64,000 nt of DNA from positions 1-64,000 of the forward strand of contig JAJDYE010000030.1 of NCBI GenBank assembly GCA_022822905.1. Direction: 5' to 3'. Below, piece by piece: positions 35,558 through 44,895 of this stretch. A model generated the notes under the pieces. It was not told where the DNA came from. It worked only from the letters and a program-made list of their open reading frames with translations, and ran no database searches. A program made the position numbers and the translations under genes. Position 1 is the first letter of the stretch; each line of letters begins with the position of its first letter. The DNA comes from Acidimicrobiia bacterium. Its GTDB lineage: Bacteria; Actinomycetota; Acidimicrobiia; Acidimicrobiales; Bin134.

Positions 35558-35922
35558 TGCCGGTGGCGAGTAATGCGAACACCGCTGGTCGACAGGTGCT
35601 GGGGCACCGGAGGACGCAGCTTGCGGACCTCCACGGTTACCCACTCCACCCGTCGGTCTGCGCCCAGGCACGCCGAGGCCACCCTCTGGGCCATGGCCTC
35701 CATCAGGGTGAACTGCTCGCCCTCGGACGCCGCGGCCGCGGCGGCGCACACCGCCCCGTAGTCCACAGTGTCGCCCAAGTGGTCGGAACTGCCCGACGGC
35801 GCCAGATCGGCGCCGATCTCGATGTCCAACTCAAACGGCTGAACCCGGTCCCTCTCCTCGGGCAGCGCTCCACACAAGGCCATGACCCGAAGGCCCTGAA
35901 GCAGTATGCGGTCTTCAGTCAT
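35554..35922 (-). CDS. folB: Dihydroneopterin aldolase FolB
   Basis: A 122-aa FolB that cleaves dihydroneopterin to 6-hydroxymethyldihydropterin. Seen: ILLQGLRVMALCGALPEE at the start, PFELDIEIGADL, TVDYGAVC, FTLMEAMAQRVASA and VTVEVRKLRPP. The ATG at 35922 overlaps the preceding gene by 8 bp. Directly coupled to folK. Confidence 0.95.
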   Translation of the reverse strand: MTEDRILLQGLRVMALCGALPEERDRVQPFELDIEIGADLAPSGSSDHLGDTVDYGAVCAAAAAASEGEQFTLMEAMAQRVASACLGADRRVEWVTVEVRKLRPPVPQHLSTSGVRITRHRQ

Positions 35923-36490
35923 CTTCGGGAATCTCTTCTCGTTGTCCCTCTTGCTCCTCGAGATCTTCAACGGGGGAGAGCTCTACTTCGGGTTTGGGGA
36001 GCGCGGCGGCCGCGTTCACAATGCGGCGGCCCACCGAGCCGATCGGACGCTCGGTCATCTTCTCCATCGCAACCACCGCTTGCGACTCGCTGGAGACCAT
36101 TCCTGTCCACACCAGATAGCCCGCCAAGAGACCGCATACCTCGTCGCTCAGGCCACGGCGGTGCATCAGCAACTTCTCCCCTCTGGCTAGCAGTGACTGC
36201 AACTCAATGAACAGCGGGCCGAGACGGGTGGAGTAATCCTCGTTGTCAGCGATGGGCCAGTGGCTCCAGGCGATGTTCTGCTCGCTGTAGTTGTGGAGGT
36301 TGTGGGTGGAGGGAATCAGCGATACCACCCGAGTAAAGCCCTGCTGGCGGATCCAATTGATCTCCTCGGTGCGCCGAACCCGCCGATGGCTTTCCCCCCT
36401 GCCTCCCGGACGCTCGCAGATTGCCAATCGGTCCTTCATGATCCAGTAGAAGTTGCGCGGTTGGATACCCGCGGCCCACTTGCCTTTCAC
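35915..36490 (-). CDS. Degenerate dual-specificity phosphatase-like protein
   Basis: A 191-aa protein with a tyrosine-phosphatase-like layout. The N-terminus NFYWIMKDRLAICERPGG is followed by INWIRQQGFTRVVSLIPS and AWSHWPIADNEDY (general-acid loop region). The P-loop position LLMHRRGLSDEVCGLLAGYL aligns with the HCxxGxxR loop of dual-specificity phosphatases. Both the catalytic Cys (Arg here) and the P-loop Arg are lost, so it should be inactive and may bind a phosphorylated ligand. GTG start at 36490; an ATG at 36439 is an alternative. It sits inside the folate operon between folP and folB. Function unknown. Confidence 0.75.
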   Translation of the reverse strand: MKGKWAAGIQPRNFYWIMKDRLAICERPGGRGESHRRVRRTEEINWIRQQGFTRVVSLIPSTHNLHNYSEQNIAWSHWPIADNEDYSTRLGPLFIELQSLLARGEKLLMHRRGLSDEVCGLLAGYLVWTGMVSSESQAVVAMEKMTERPIGSVGRRIVNAAAALPKPEVELSPVEDLEEQEGQREEIPEDD

Positions 36491-36527
36491 GGCGCCACCG
36501 CCCTCGCGCTGCCAATGCCCTCACGCC

Positions 36528-37325
36528 TCACGCTGCCACCACCTTCATGGTCCCCACGGTGGCGGCCACGTCGTGGACCCGGACCACCGCAGCCCCCTGG
36601 GCAAACGCCCAGGCCGCAGCAGCCAGCGACCCCTCGAGCCGGTCGTCGGCCGGCACTTCCTCCCGGTCGCCGCCATCGCTTATGGCGTGCAGCTCCCCGA
36701 TGAAGCGCTTGCGGCTGGCGCCAACCACCACGGGTGCTCCCAGCGTGGTGAGCTGTCGCAAGTTGGCCAGCAGTTCCAGGTTGTGGCCGGTGGTCTTTCC
36801 AAAGCCGATTCCCGGATCGATCCACACGTCGGGAACTCCCACAGCTCGTCCCCGCTCAACGGCCTCGACCAAAAAATCGCGCACCTCGGCCACGACATCG
36901 CCGTAGTGGGGGGCGGTCTGCATGGTGGCCGGCGTGCCCTGGCGATGGACCGCAATCCAGGTCGCGTTCAACTCCGCGGCCACCTCGTGCAGTGAGGCGG
37001 AGACATCGTTGAGGATTTCGGCCCCTGCGGCCACTGCGGCCCGGGCCACCTCGGGCTTGGTGGTGTCGATGGAGACCCGGCCGTGCGGGGCCAATCCGGC
37101 CACCACATCCACCACCCGAGCCAGCTCTTCGTGTACCGGCACTGGCTCGGCGCCTGGACGGGTGGACTCGCCGCCCACATCCACCACCGCGGCGCCCTCA
37201 TCGAAAAGCTGGCGACCACGGGCCACCGCCGCATCGGGCGAGGAGAACCGGGCGCCGTCGGAGAACGAGTCGGGCGTCACGTTGAGGATCCCCATGACCA
37301 TCGGCCCCGTTTCCAGCGTCTCCAC
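36528..37325 (-). CDS. folP: Dihydropteroate synthase FolP
   Basis: A 265-aa TIM-barrel DHPS that joins p-aminobenzoate to the pterin; target of sulfonamides. Seen: MGILNVTPDSFSDG, VVDVGGESTRPGA, VSIDTTKPEVA, LNDVSASLHEV, WIDPGIGFGKTTGHNLELL, VVVGASRKRFIG and the C-terminal VRVHDVAATVGTMKVV. Normal length; no change visible in the sulfonamide-contact loops. Confidence 0.97.
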   Translation of the reverse strand: METLETGPMVMGILNVTPDSFSDGARFSSPDAAVARGRQLFDEGAAVVDVGGESTRPGAEPVPVHEELARVVDVVAGLAPHGRVSIDTTKPEVARAAVAAGAEILNDVSASLHEVAAELNATWIAVHRQGTPATMQTAPHYGDVVAEVRDFLVEAVERGRAVGVPDVWIDPGIGFGKTTGHNLELLANLRQLTTLGAPVVVGASRKRFIGELHAISDGGDREEVPADDRLEGSLAAAAWAFAQGAAVVRVHDVAATVGTMKVVAA

Positions 37326-37386
37326 GGCCTCAGAGTACCGCCGAATTTCAGGGCGCCACTATGCCAAGTGGCTCTGGAGCGGCGAT

Positions 37387-37465
37387 TAGCGGTCGATAAA
37401 CCCTCAAGGCCACCCCACTGGAGGCCGAATGGGATTTCTGGGCAGCCCCTAGCGGTCGATAAACC
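37387..37465. repeat. Duplicated folE 3' end
   Basis: The 16 bases tagcggtcgataaacc occur at 37387-37402 and 37450-37465. The second copy is the last codons and stop of folE (RFIDR-stop). The first lies 63 bp on, in the folE-folP gap, and looks like a decayed tandem duplicate of the gene end. Confidence 0.65.
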
Positions 37466-38033
37466 GCATCGCCTCGGCCCGGGTGGCGATATCGGTCCGA
37501 AAGAGGCCTCTCACCGCCGACGTAACCGTATTGGCCCCGGGTTTGCGGATGCCCCGCATCGACATGCACAGATGCTCGGCCTCCACCACCACCAGCACGC
37601 CGCGGGGGTTGAGGGCGCCTTCTATGGCATCGGCAATCTGGGTGGTGAGCCGCTCCTGCACCTGGGGCATCCGGGCGTACCCATCCACCACCCGGGCCAG
37701 CTTCGACAGCCCGGTTATGCACCCGTCTTCGTTGGGGATGTAGCCCACATGGGCCTTGCCCAGGAACGGGATCAGATGGTGCTCGCACAGCGAGTACAGG
37801 GGGATGTCCCGCACCAGGATCATCTCATCGTGGTCGGCCTCGAACTGGCGGGTCAGGTGGGAGGCCGGGTCTTCGTGAATGCCTCCGCATATCTCGGCGT
37901 ACATCCGGGCCACCCGTCCCGGGGTGTCCAGCAGTCCGTCTCGGTTGGGATCCTCGCCGATGGCGGCCAAGATCTCTCGCACTGCGGCCTCAATCCGAGG
38001 CTGGTCCACCGTGGCCGTTTCCTTGTCGCCCAT
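37449..38033 (-). CDS. folE: GTP cyclohydrolase I FolE
   Basis: A 194-aa FolE1, first step of folate synthesis from GTP. Seen: [19 protein letters not shown], the zinc site [10 protein letters not shown] with its Cys and His, [32 protein letters not shown], and [16 protein letters not shown] with the second zinc Cys. The ATG at 38033 is preferred to a TTG two codons upstream. Divergent from the CoA-transferase gene. It opens the cofactor run folE-folP-folB-folK-panC-nadC-coaX-lysS. Confidence 0.97.
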   Translation of the reverse strand: MGDKETATVDQPRIEAAVREILAAIGEDPNRDGLLDTPGRVARMYAEICGGIHEDPASHLTRQFEADHDEMILVRDIPLYSLCEHHLIPFLGKAHVGYIPNEDGCITGLSKLARVVDGYARMPQVQERLTTQIADAIEGALNPRGVLVVVEAEHLCMSMRGIRKPGANTVTSAVRGLFRTDIATRAEAMRFIDR

Positions 38034-38068
38034 CGCCAACGACGGTAGCCCGCTATTGTCACAAACTC

Positions 38069-40504
38069 ATGGTTGAGCGGCCCGCGTTGGACGGCGTTCG
38101 GATAGTCGATCTGGGCTGGGGCATCGCCGGGGGCTACGCCACCAAGCTGTTGGCCGACGCCGGGGCCGAGGTGGTGAAGGTGGAGTTGCCCGACGGCGAC
38201 CCGCTTCGGGGCTATTCGGCCTCCTTTGCCGCCGTCGACGGCTACGGGCCGCTGTTCCGGTTTCTCAACACCACCAAGCAGGGGGTGATGCTGGACTACC
38301 GAACCGCGGCGGGCCGCGACCGGCTGCTCGATCTGTATGCCACCGCCGATCTGGTGATGGAGCGGTCTGAGCCCGGTGAGCTAGAAGCCCTGGGGGTGGG
38401 CTGGGAGGCGTTGGCCGAACGACGGCCCGACGCCACCATGGTGTCGGTGTCCAACTTCGGCCGGGGCGGCCCGTGGAGCCAGCGCCCGGCCAACGAGTTC
38501 ACCCTGATGGCCATCGCCGGTTCCACTGCCACTCGGGGCCAGCCGGGCCGGACCCCGTTCAATGCCGGGGGACGCATCGGCGAATGGATGGGCGGGGTGA
38601 CCGCGGCGGTGGCCGCCACCGCCGCGCTGCGCCGGGCTCGCCGCACCGGAGTGGGCGACCATGTGGACCTGTCTCTGTTGGAGACCATCACCCCCACCTG
38701 CACCAACGTGCAGACGCTGTGGGGATCGTTCACCGGCGACTACGACACCAAGGCACTGCTGGAGGTGCCTTCGGTGGAACCCACCCGGGACGGCTACGTG
38801 GGGTTCTGCGTGTTCACCGGCCAGCAATGGCAAGACTTCACCGTGCTGGTGGGCCACCCAGAGTGGGCCGACGATCCCCAACTGGCCACCATGGGCGGGC
38901 GCATCGCCGCCGGCGAGTCCATAGCCGGCGCCATCGCCGAGTGGACCTCGGCTCGCACCACCGAGGAGGTGGTTCACGAGGCCATCCTGTTGCGCATCCC
39001 CGTCGCCCCCATCGGCAACGGCGCCAATCTTCCCGAGTTCGATCAATTCGCCCCGCGGGGGGTGTACGTGCCCCACCCCGGCGGCGGATTCCTCCAACCC
39101 CGGGTGCCGTACCGCAACAGCACCCATCCATCGGTTGCCTTTAGGCCCGCACCTCGCCTGGGCCAGCACACCGACGAGGTGCTGGAAGAGCTGACATCAG
39201 GCGACCGCCCTGCTGGCGCTGGCCGACCGGTGGGCACAGATCCCGAGGCATCGCCCGATGCCCTTCCCCTCGACGGGGTCCGGGTGGTGGACATGACCGC
39301 CTTTTGGGCCGGCCCCTACGCCACATTGGTGCTGGCCACCCTGGGGGCCGACGTGATCCACATAGAGTCGATGCAGCGCCCCGACGGGATGAGGTTCGGC
39401 TCGGCCCGCACCCCGGCCGATGACCAGTGGTGGGAGTTCGGCCCCACCTTCCAGCACGCCAACGTGGGCAAGCGATCGGTCACCCTGGATTTGACCCGAC
39501 CCGAGGGCATGGCCCTGCTGCACCGGCTCATAAGCGTTTCCGACGCGCTGGTGGAGAACTTCTCCCCCCGGGTCATCGACCAGTTCGGGCTCGATTGGGA
39601 CACGGTCCACGCCCTGAACTCCCGTCTGGTGATGGTGCGAATGCCGGCATTCGGCTTGGACGGGCCATGGCGCGACCGGGTGGGATTCGCCCAGACCATG
39701 GAGCAGGTCAGCGGCATGTGCTGGCTGAGCGGCTATCCCGACACCGCCCCCCAGCTGGCCCGCGGCCCGTCCGATCCGCTGGCCGGCCTGCACGCCGCCT
39801 ACGCGGTGATCTGCGGGCTGCACGCCCGGGAGCGCACCGGTTTCGGCAGCTTTGTGGAGGCCACCATGGTGGAGACCGCGCTCAACGCCGCCGCCGAGCA
39901 GGTGGTTGAGTACACCGCCACCGGCCATCTGATGCAGCGGGAGGCCAATCACCACCCCCACGCCTGCCCCCAAGGCGTGTACCCGTGCGCCGACGGCCAG
40001 CTCATTGCCTTGTCGGTTGAGACCGAGCAGCACTGGCAGGGGCTGCTGGCTGCCGTACCCGAACTGAAGTTGGACCAGGTGTCGGCCTCGGATGAATTGG
40101 CCGACCGGTATGCCGCCCGCCACCGCTTCGACGAGCTGATCGAACCATGGTGCGCCAGCCTTGCGGCCGCCGACATCGTCGATCGTCTCCTCACATACGG
40201 CGTGCCCGCCGCCGAATTGGAGATAAGCCGAGGTGGGGACCGCAATCCCCAGGTCAACGCCCGCGGGTTCTACGAAGCAGTGGAGCACCCGCTGGCCGGC
40301 GCCCACCGCTTCCCGGCTATGCCGGTGCGCTTCGGTCGCCAGCCCGGCCGATGGTTCCCTCGTCCCGCTCCGATGCTCGGCGAGCACAATGCCGAGGTGC
40401 TGGGCGGCCTGCTCGGGATAGAAGATGACGAGCTGGCCCGACTGGAGGCCGCTCAGATCATCGGCACCCGCCCGGCGTTTGCTCCAGCCAGCCCGGCCGT
40501 CTAG
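38069..40504 (+). CDS. Tandem fused CaiB/BaiF (family III) CoA-transferase
   Basis: An 811-aa protein made of two family III CoA-transferase units, about residues 5-380 and 405-795. Both show GVR(I/V)VD...AGPYAT or GGYATKLL, ADAGAEVVKVE, a DLV(M/N)E-like segment and GLGW/GLDW. Unit 1 has RIGEWMGGVTAAVAATAALRRA, where the catalytic Asp position appears to be Glu. Unit 2 has PSDPLAGLHAAYAVICGL with Asp kept. The family moves CoA between carboxylic acids. Two-unit fusions occur in actinobacteria, usually for long or steroid-type acids, but the substrate is unknown here. ATG start at 38069, divergent from folE. Confidence 0.88.
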   Translation: MVERPALDGVRIVDLGWGIAGGYATKLLADAGAEVVKVELPDGDPLRGYSASFAAVDGYGPLFRFLNTTKQGVMLDYRTAAGRDRLLDLYATADLVMERSEPGELEALGVGWEALAERRPDATMVSVSNFGRGGPWSQRPANEFTLMAIAGSTATRGQPGRTPFNAGGRIGEWMGGVTAAVAATAALRRARRTGVGDHVDLSLLETITPTCTNVQTLWGSFTGDYDTKALLEVPSVEPTRDGYVGFCVFTGQQWQDFTVLVGHPEWADDPQLATMGGRIAAGESIAGAIAEWTSARTTEEVVHEAILLRIPVAPIGNGANLPEFDQFAPRGVYVPHPGGGFLQPRVPYRNSTHPSVAFRPAPRLGQHTDEVLEELTSGDRPAGAGRPVGTDPEASPDALPLDGVRVVDMTAFWAGPYATLVLATLGADVIHIESMQRPDGMRFGSARTPADDQWWEFGPTFQHANVGKRSVTLDLTRPEGMALLHRLISVSDALVENFSPRVIDQFGLDWDTVHALNSRLVMVRMPAFGLDGPWRDRVGFAQTMEQVSGMCWLSGYPDTAPQLARGPSDPLAGLHAAYAVICGLHARERTGFGSFVEATMVETALNAAAEQVVEYTATGHLMQREANHHPHACPQGVYPCADGQLIALSVETEQHWQGLLAAVPELKLDQVSASDELADRYAARHRFDELIEPWCASLAAADIVDRLLTYGVPAAELEISRGGDRNPQVNARGFYEAVEHPLAGAHRFPAMPVRFGRQPGRWFPRPAPMLGEHNAEVLGGLLGIEDDELARLEAAQIIGTRPAFAPASPAV

Positions 40505-40587
40505 TGGCGCTCTCGTTCGCCGACCCCTCCCAATTGGTCAGATTGCACAGCCCCATTGCCAGAACTTGCTCCTAGACTGACTTCGAC

Positions 40588-43500
40588 ATGACGGCCACCG
40601 AGTCGAACCGCAGTTACCGGCTCTCCGATCGCTTCACCAACGATTCCGGAACGGTCTTCCTCACCGGCATTCAAGCCATGGCCCGGCTCCCGCTGGAGCA
40701 ACTGCGAGCCGACCGGGCTGCGGGGCTGGACACCGCGGCGTTCGCAGCGGGCTATCCCGGTTCGCCGGTGGGCGGGCTCGACTCGGCATTGGAGCGAGCC
40801 GTGAGGGAATCAGGGGAAAGCGCAGTTGTGCTGCGACCGTCGGTGAACGAGGAGTATGCGGCCACTGCGGTGATGGGCAGCCAACTGGCCGCCTCCCGAC
40901 CCGATGCCCGCTACGACGGCGTCATCGGGATCTGGTACGGCAAAGCCCCCGGCGTCGACCGGGCCTCCGACGCCATCCGCCATGCCATGTTCGCCGGCGC
41001 CGACCCCAAGGGCGGTGTGGTGATGCTGGCCGGCGACGACCCCAACGCCAAGTCGTCCACCTTGCCGTCCACCTCGGCTGGGGTGCTGGCCGACCTGCAC
41101 ATCCCGGTGCTCTACCCCGGCGATCCTGCCGACGTGCTGGAGTTGGGCCGCCACGCCATAGCCATGAGCCGGGCCACCGGGCTGTGGGTGGGGATGAAGA
41201 TCGTGGCCAACGTGGCCGACGGGTCGGCCGATGTCAGCCTCGACCCCAACCGGGTCAATCCGGTCATACCCCTGCACGAGGGCAAGCCCTACCAGCACCG
41301 CCCCGACACCCGCCTGCTCACCCCCTACACGCTGGACTTTGAGCGCGAGATCGTGGAGGTCCGCACCAATCTGGCCCTTCAATACGCTGAACTGAACCAC
41401 CTCAATCGTGTGGTGGTGGAATCTCCCAATGCCTGGATCGGGATTATCGCCTCGGGCATCACCTACTGGGAGGTGCGGGAGGCGCTGGCGGTGATCGGCT
41501 TGGACAGCGACGAGGCGATCTCCAGCGCCGGGATCCGCATGCTGCGCATGGGCCTCCCCATCCCCTTCAACGCCTCCACCATCAGGGACTTCGCCGCCGG
41601 GCTGGAGGAGGTCTTCGTCATCGAGGAGAAGACGCCCAACGTGGAATCACGGGTGAAAGACGCCCTGTACAACACCTCCCACCGGCCCCGCATCGTGGGC
41701 GAGTTCGACGAATACGACCAACGCCTCATCAAGAGCCATGGCGCCCTGCACGCCGACGACCTTGTGGGCCCGCTGCGCAGCCGATTGGCCCGTCTGGGCG
41801 ACCGGCTGACCCCGGAGCCCTCGGTGCGGGAGCGCATCCCCCTGGCGGTGAACCGCACCCCGTACTTCTGCTCGGGCTGCCCCCACAACCGCAGCACGGT
41901 GACCGACCCCGGCACCGCGGTGGGCGCGGGCATCGGCTGCCACACCATGATCCTGCTGGGGGGCGAAGAGCGCTACGGCGACATCGCCGGGCTCACCTGC
42001 ATGGGCAGCGAGGGCACCCAGTGGATCGGCATGGCCCCGTTCGTGGAAACCCCGCACCTGATCCAGAACATGGGCGACGGCACTTTCTTCCACTCCGGGC
42101 AACTGGCCATGACCGCAGCCATCGCCGCAGGAGTCAACATCACCTACAAGCTGTTGTGGAACGGCGCGGTGGCCATGACCGGAGGGCAGAACCCCACCGG
42201 CGGCATCCCTCTAAACCGGGTGTGCCGGTCGCTGCTGGCCCAGGGCGTAGCCCAAATCATCATCACCTCCGACGATCCGGCCCGCACCCGCCGCCTCGGG
42301 CTCCCCTCCGAGGTGGATGTGAGAGACCGCACCGAGCTGGCCGAAGTCCAACAGGAGCTGGCCGCGGTGGCCGGGGTGACCGTGCTCATCCACGACCAGC
42401 GGTGCGCCGCCGAGCTGCGCCGAGACCGCAAGCGGGGCAAGATCAGCCCGCCCCGGACCCGGGTTGCCATCAATCACCGGGTGTGCGAGGGCTGCGGACA
42501 CTGCGCCGAGGTCTCCAACTGCCTGTCGGTGCAGCCCTTCGACACCCCGTTCGGCCGCAAAACCACCATCGACCAGGACAGCTGCAACATCGACCTCTCG
42601 TGCTTGGAGGGCGATTGCCCGGCGTTTGTCACCATCACCCGGCCCAAGCGCGCTCGCAGAAAGCGGGCCTCCGCCCCGGCCGATCTGCCGGTGCCGGCCA
42701 CGCCTATCCCTGCCCCGCCGGAGTCGGCCGGCGCCGACGTGAACATCCACATCACCGGCATCGGCGGAACCGGAGTGGTGACCACCGCCCAGCTCATCGG
42801 CACCGCGGCCATGCTGGATGGGTCCAACGTGCAGGGGCTCGACCAGATCGGCCTGTCGCAAAAGGCCGGCCCGGTGGTCAGCGATCTGCGCATCACCCGC
42901 CACGGCCGCTCGGGCAGCAACCGGCTGGGCGACCGCCAAGCCGACCTGCTGCTGGCCTTCGACCTCCTGGTGGCGTCGTCGGCCACCGGGCTGGACGCGT
43001 CCGATGCGACCCGTACATCGGTAGTCGGATCTCTGGATGTAGTCCCGCCCGGCGCCAAGACCGCCCACCCCGAAATCGACATGCCCACCGCCGATGAGCT
43101 GTTGGAGCGAGTGCGGGCCGAGACTCGAGCCGATGCCCAGTTCTGGGCCAGCGCATCCGACTTGGCCCAAGTGCTGGTGGGCGATGCGGTAGGGGCCAAC
43201 GTGTTCGTGGTGGGCATGGCCGTGCAGACCGGGCTGCTGCCGGTGACGCCCGAGGCGCTGGAAACCGCCATCGAGCTGAACGGAGTGGCCGTAGAGCTGA
43301 ACACCGCCGCGTTTCGCTGGGGCCGCTGGTGGGTGGCCGACCCCGGACAGGTTGAGAAGGCCATCGCCCTTGCCCCGGCGCCGGATACCTACTCGCCCGA
43401 TTGGATGGCCGGTGGCGACAACAGTGCGGTGTTGGGGCAGAAGCTGAGCGATCGCATTGCGGCGCTGGCCGACGGCGACGCCGTGCTGGCCGCCGCCCTG

Positions 43501-44103
43501 GAGTTGTTCGCCTCCGAGTTGGTGCGATTCCAAAACCGAGCCCTGGCCCACCGCTATCTGGACGAGGTGGCCGAATTCGCGGCCACCGAGCGTCGGGTGA
43601 ACCCCGGCTCTGCGGCGCTGACCGCGGCAGTGGCTGCTGGGCTGTACAAGCTCACCGCCTACAAGGACGAGTACGAGGTGGCCCGCCTGCTGCTCGACCC
43701 CAATGGCCACTATCCCGCCGCTGCGGTTGCCCAGCCCGGTGACCGCCTGGCCTGGAAGCTGCACCCCCCAACCCTGCGGGCCATGGGCCGCAAGAAGAAG
43801 ATCGCCCTGTCAGTGAACCGCTGGCGACCAGTGGTAGCGCTGTTGGCCAAAGGTAAGCGCCTCCGGGGCACCCCCCTCGACCCCTTCGGTCGAGCCGAAG
43901 TCCGCCGAGAGGAGCGCCGCCTCCCCGCCGAATACCTCACCGCCCTCCGCCAAGCAGTAAACGGTGCCACCACCCCCAACCGCCTCCAAACCGCCCAAGC
44001 CATAGCCGAGGCCGCCGACCTCGTTCGCGGCTACGAGCACATCAAGCTGGCCAATATCGCCCAATTCCGCTCCCGCCTCGCCGCCCTGGTCAAAACACCC
44101 TGA
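40588..44103 (+). CDS. Indolepyruvate ferredoxin oxidoreductase, fused alpha/beta subunits
   Basis: A 1171-aa 2-oxoacid:ferredoxin oxidoreductase. It oxidatively decarboxylates aryl or branched 2-oxoacids to acyl-CoA. In order: an N-terminal pyrimidine-binding domain (AAGYPGSPVGG), a thiamine-diphosphate domain (FCSGCPHN and GEERYGDIAGLTCMGSEGTQW), a ferredoxin domain with CEGCGHCAEVSNC and CNIDLSCLEGDCP ligands, then the gamma-type domain ITGIGGTGVVTTAQLIG with DQIGLSQKAGPVVSDLRI. Usual archaeal enzymes are two chains; the single chain is the bacterial form. ATG at 40588. It sits beside a CoA-transferase, consistent with acyl-CoA metabolism of amino-acid carbon. Confidence 0.93.
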   Translation: MTATESNRSYRLSDRFTNDSGTVFLTGIQAMARLPLEQLRADRAAGLDTAAFAAGYPGSPVGGLDSALERAVRESGESAVVLRPSVNEEYAATAVMGSQLAASRPDARYDGVIGIWYGKAPGVDRASDAIRHAMFAGADPKGGVVMLAGDDPNAKSSTLPSTSAGVLADLHIPVLYPGDPADVLELGRHAIAMSRATGLWVGMKIVANVADGSADVSLDPNRVNPVIPLHEGKPYQHRPDTRLLTPYTLDFEREIVEVRTNLALQYAELNHLNRVVVESPNAWIGIIASGITYWEVREALAVIGLDSDEAISSAGIRMLRMGLPIPFNASTIRDFAAGLEEVFVIEEKTPNVESRVKDALYNTSHRPRIVGEFDEYDQRLIKSHGALHADDLVGPLRSRLARLGDRLTPEPSVRERIPLAVNRTPYFCSGCPHNRSTVTDPGTAVGAGIGCHTMILLGGEERYGDIAGLTCMGSEGTQWIGMAPFVETPHLIQNMGDGTFFHSGQLAMTAAIAAGVNITYKLLWNGAVAMTGGQNPTGGIPLNRVCRSLLAQGVAQIIITSDDPARTRRLGLPSEVDVRDRTELAEVQQELAAVAGVTVLIHDQRCAAELRRDRKRGKISPPRTRVAINHRVCEGCGHCAEVSNCLSVQPFDTPFGRKTTIDQDSCNIDLSCLEGDCPAFVTITRPKRARRKRASAPADLPVPATPIPAPPESAGADVNIHITGIGGTGVVTTAQLIGTAAMLDGSNVQGLDQIGLSQKAGPVVSDLRITRHGRSGSNRLGDRQADLLLAFDLLVASSATGLDASDATRTSVVGSLDVVPPGAKTAHPEIDMPTADELLERVRAETRADAQFWASASDLAQVLVGDAVGANVFVVGMAVQTGLLPVTPEALETAIELNGVAVELNTAAFRWGRWWVADPGQVEKAIALAPAPDTYSPDWMAGGDNSAVLGQKLSDRIAALADGDAVLAAALELFASELVRFQNRALAHRYLDEVAEFAATERRVNPGSAALTAAVAAGLYKLTAYKDEYEVARLLLDPNGHYPAAAVAQPGDRLAWKLHPPTLRAMGRKKKIALSVNRWRPVVALLAKGKRLRGTPLDPFGRAEVRREERRLPAEYLTALRQAVNGATTPNRLQTAQAIAEAADLVRGYEHIKLANIAQFRSRLAALVKTP

Positions 44104-44131
44104 TCAAGGATATTTCCTAACGGAATCTGAC

Positions 44132-44151
44132 TGCATGACTGCTATCATGCA
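44132..44151. promoter_or_regulatory. Palindromic operator of the VapBC pair
   Basis: A perfect 7-bp inverted repeat, TGCATGA and TCATGCA, is separated by 6 bp. It ends 3 bp before the VapB ATG. TATCAT within it can serve as a -10 box, so transcription would start at or near the ATG (leaderless). VapBC complexes typically bind such palindromes to repress their own promoter. Confidence 0.65.
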
Positions 44152-44154
44152 CTC

Positions 44155-44451
44155 ATGCAGCAAGTCACCTGGAGAGCAGACGAAGAACTCGTCGCCCGAG
44201 TCAAGCTGAGGGCTCAAGAATTGGATGTCTCGATGAACGAGTTCCTCACCCGGATCGCGCAAGCGGCAACCGACCCTTCAAACTCATCAGATCCCGTTGA
44301 AGAGATCAGATCGCGGCTCAAGCTCGCCGGACTGCTCTCTGATTTTCGGGCCCCCGATGTGGAACCACCTGATGAAGAGGCAGTCGCCGCCGCCCGCAAG
44401 AGGGCGGGACAGGGAACCCCGTTGTCTGAAATCGTTCGCGCCAATCGATGA
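44155..44451 (+). CDS. vapB: VapB-type antitoxin (ribbon-helix-helix)
   Basis: A 98-aa antitoxin. The N-terminal QQVTWRADEELVARVKLRAQELDVSMNEFLTRI has the ribbon-helix-helix pattern. The acidic C-terminus (EPPDEEAVAAARKRAGQG) would block the PIN toxin. No Shine-Dalgarno is visible; the ATG lies 3 bp after the palindrome. Its stop overlaps the toxin start (ATGA). Confidence 0.82.
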   Translation: MQQVTWRADEELVARVKLRAQELDVSMNEFLTRIAQAATDPSNSSDPVEEIRSRLKLAGLLSDFRAPDVEPPDEEAVAAARKRAGQGTPLSEIVRANR

Positions 44452-44879
44452 CGGCGTTTCTCGATTCATCGGCCATAGTCAAGCGCTACGCCGACGAGCC
44501 AGAAAGCCACTTGGTTCAGGCCGTGTCAGAACCGGTATTCGCCAGCGACCTTGCTGCTGTGGAAGTCCCAGCCGCGCTTTGGCGCAAGCACCGCGTCGAT
44601 GAAATCTCCGCATCCGAGGCCCAGACCTTGTGCCAACGATTCCTAGCCGACGTCTCCGTTTCAAGCCTGAATCGAAACACCGTCCTCATGAGGGTGAGCG
44701 AAGACATCCTCCACGAAGCAATCGGACTCGTCGCCCGCCACCCGTTGCGGGCATACGATGCCGTGCAATTGGCATCCGCGCTCGCAGCGTCTCGACTCAT
44801 GGGCGGCTGCACTTTCGGATGCTTCGACCGCCAGCTCTCAACGGCCGCCGCCATCGAAGGCCTACCCCTGCTCTGGTAG
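44448..44879 (+). CDS. vapC: VapC-type PIN-domain toxin
   Basis: A 143-aa PIN ribonuclease. The first acidic residue lies in FLDSSAIVKRY, the second in AAVEVPAALWR, and the third and fourth around RAYDAVQLASAL and FGCFDRQL. This is the usual four-carboxylate set for metal-dependent RNA cleavage. ATG at 44448 overlaps the antitoxin stop by 4 bases. Confidence 0.88.
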   Translation: MTAFLDSSAIVKRYADEPESHLVQAVSEPVFASDLAAVEVPAALWRKHRVDEISASEAQTLCQRFLADVSVSSLNRNTVLMRVSEDILHEAIGLVARHPLRAYDAVQLASALAASRLMGGCTFGCFDRQLSTAAAIEGLPLLW

Positions 44880-44895
44880 GCGCACGTCCGCGTTC

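Noticed and set aside
42211-43764. Reverse frame of 517 codons inside the indolepyruvate oxidoreductase gene
   Set aside because: Antisense to the Fe-S and gamma domains of a well-supported enzyme; no family features.
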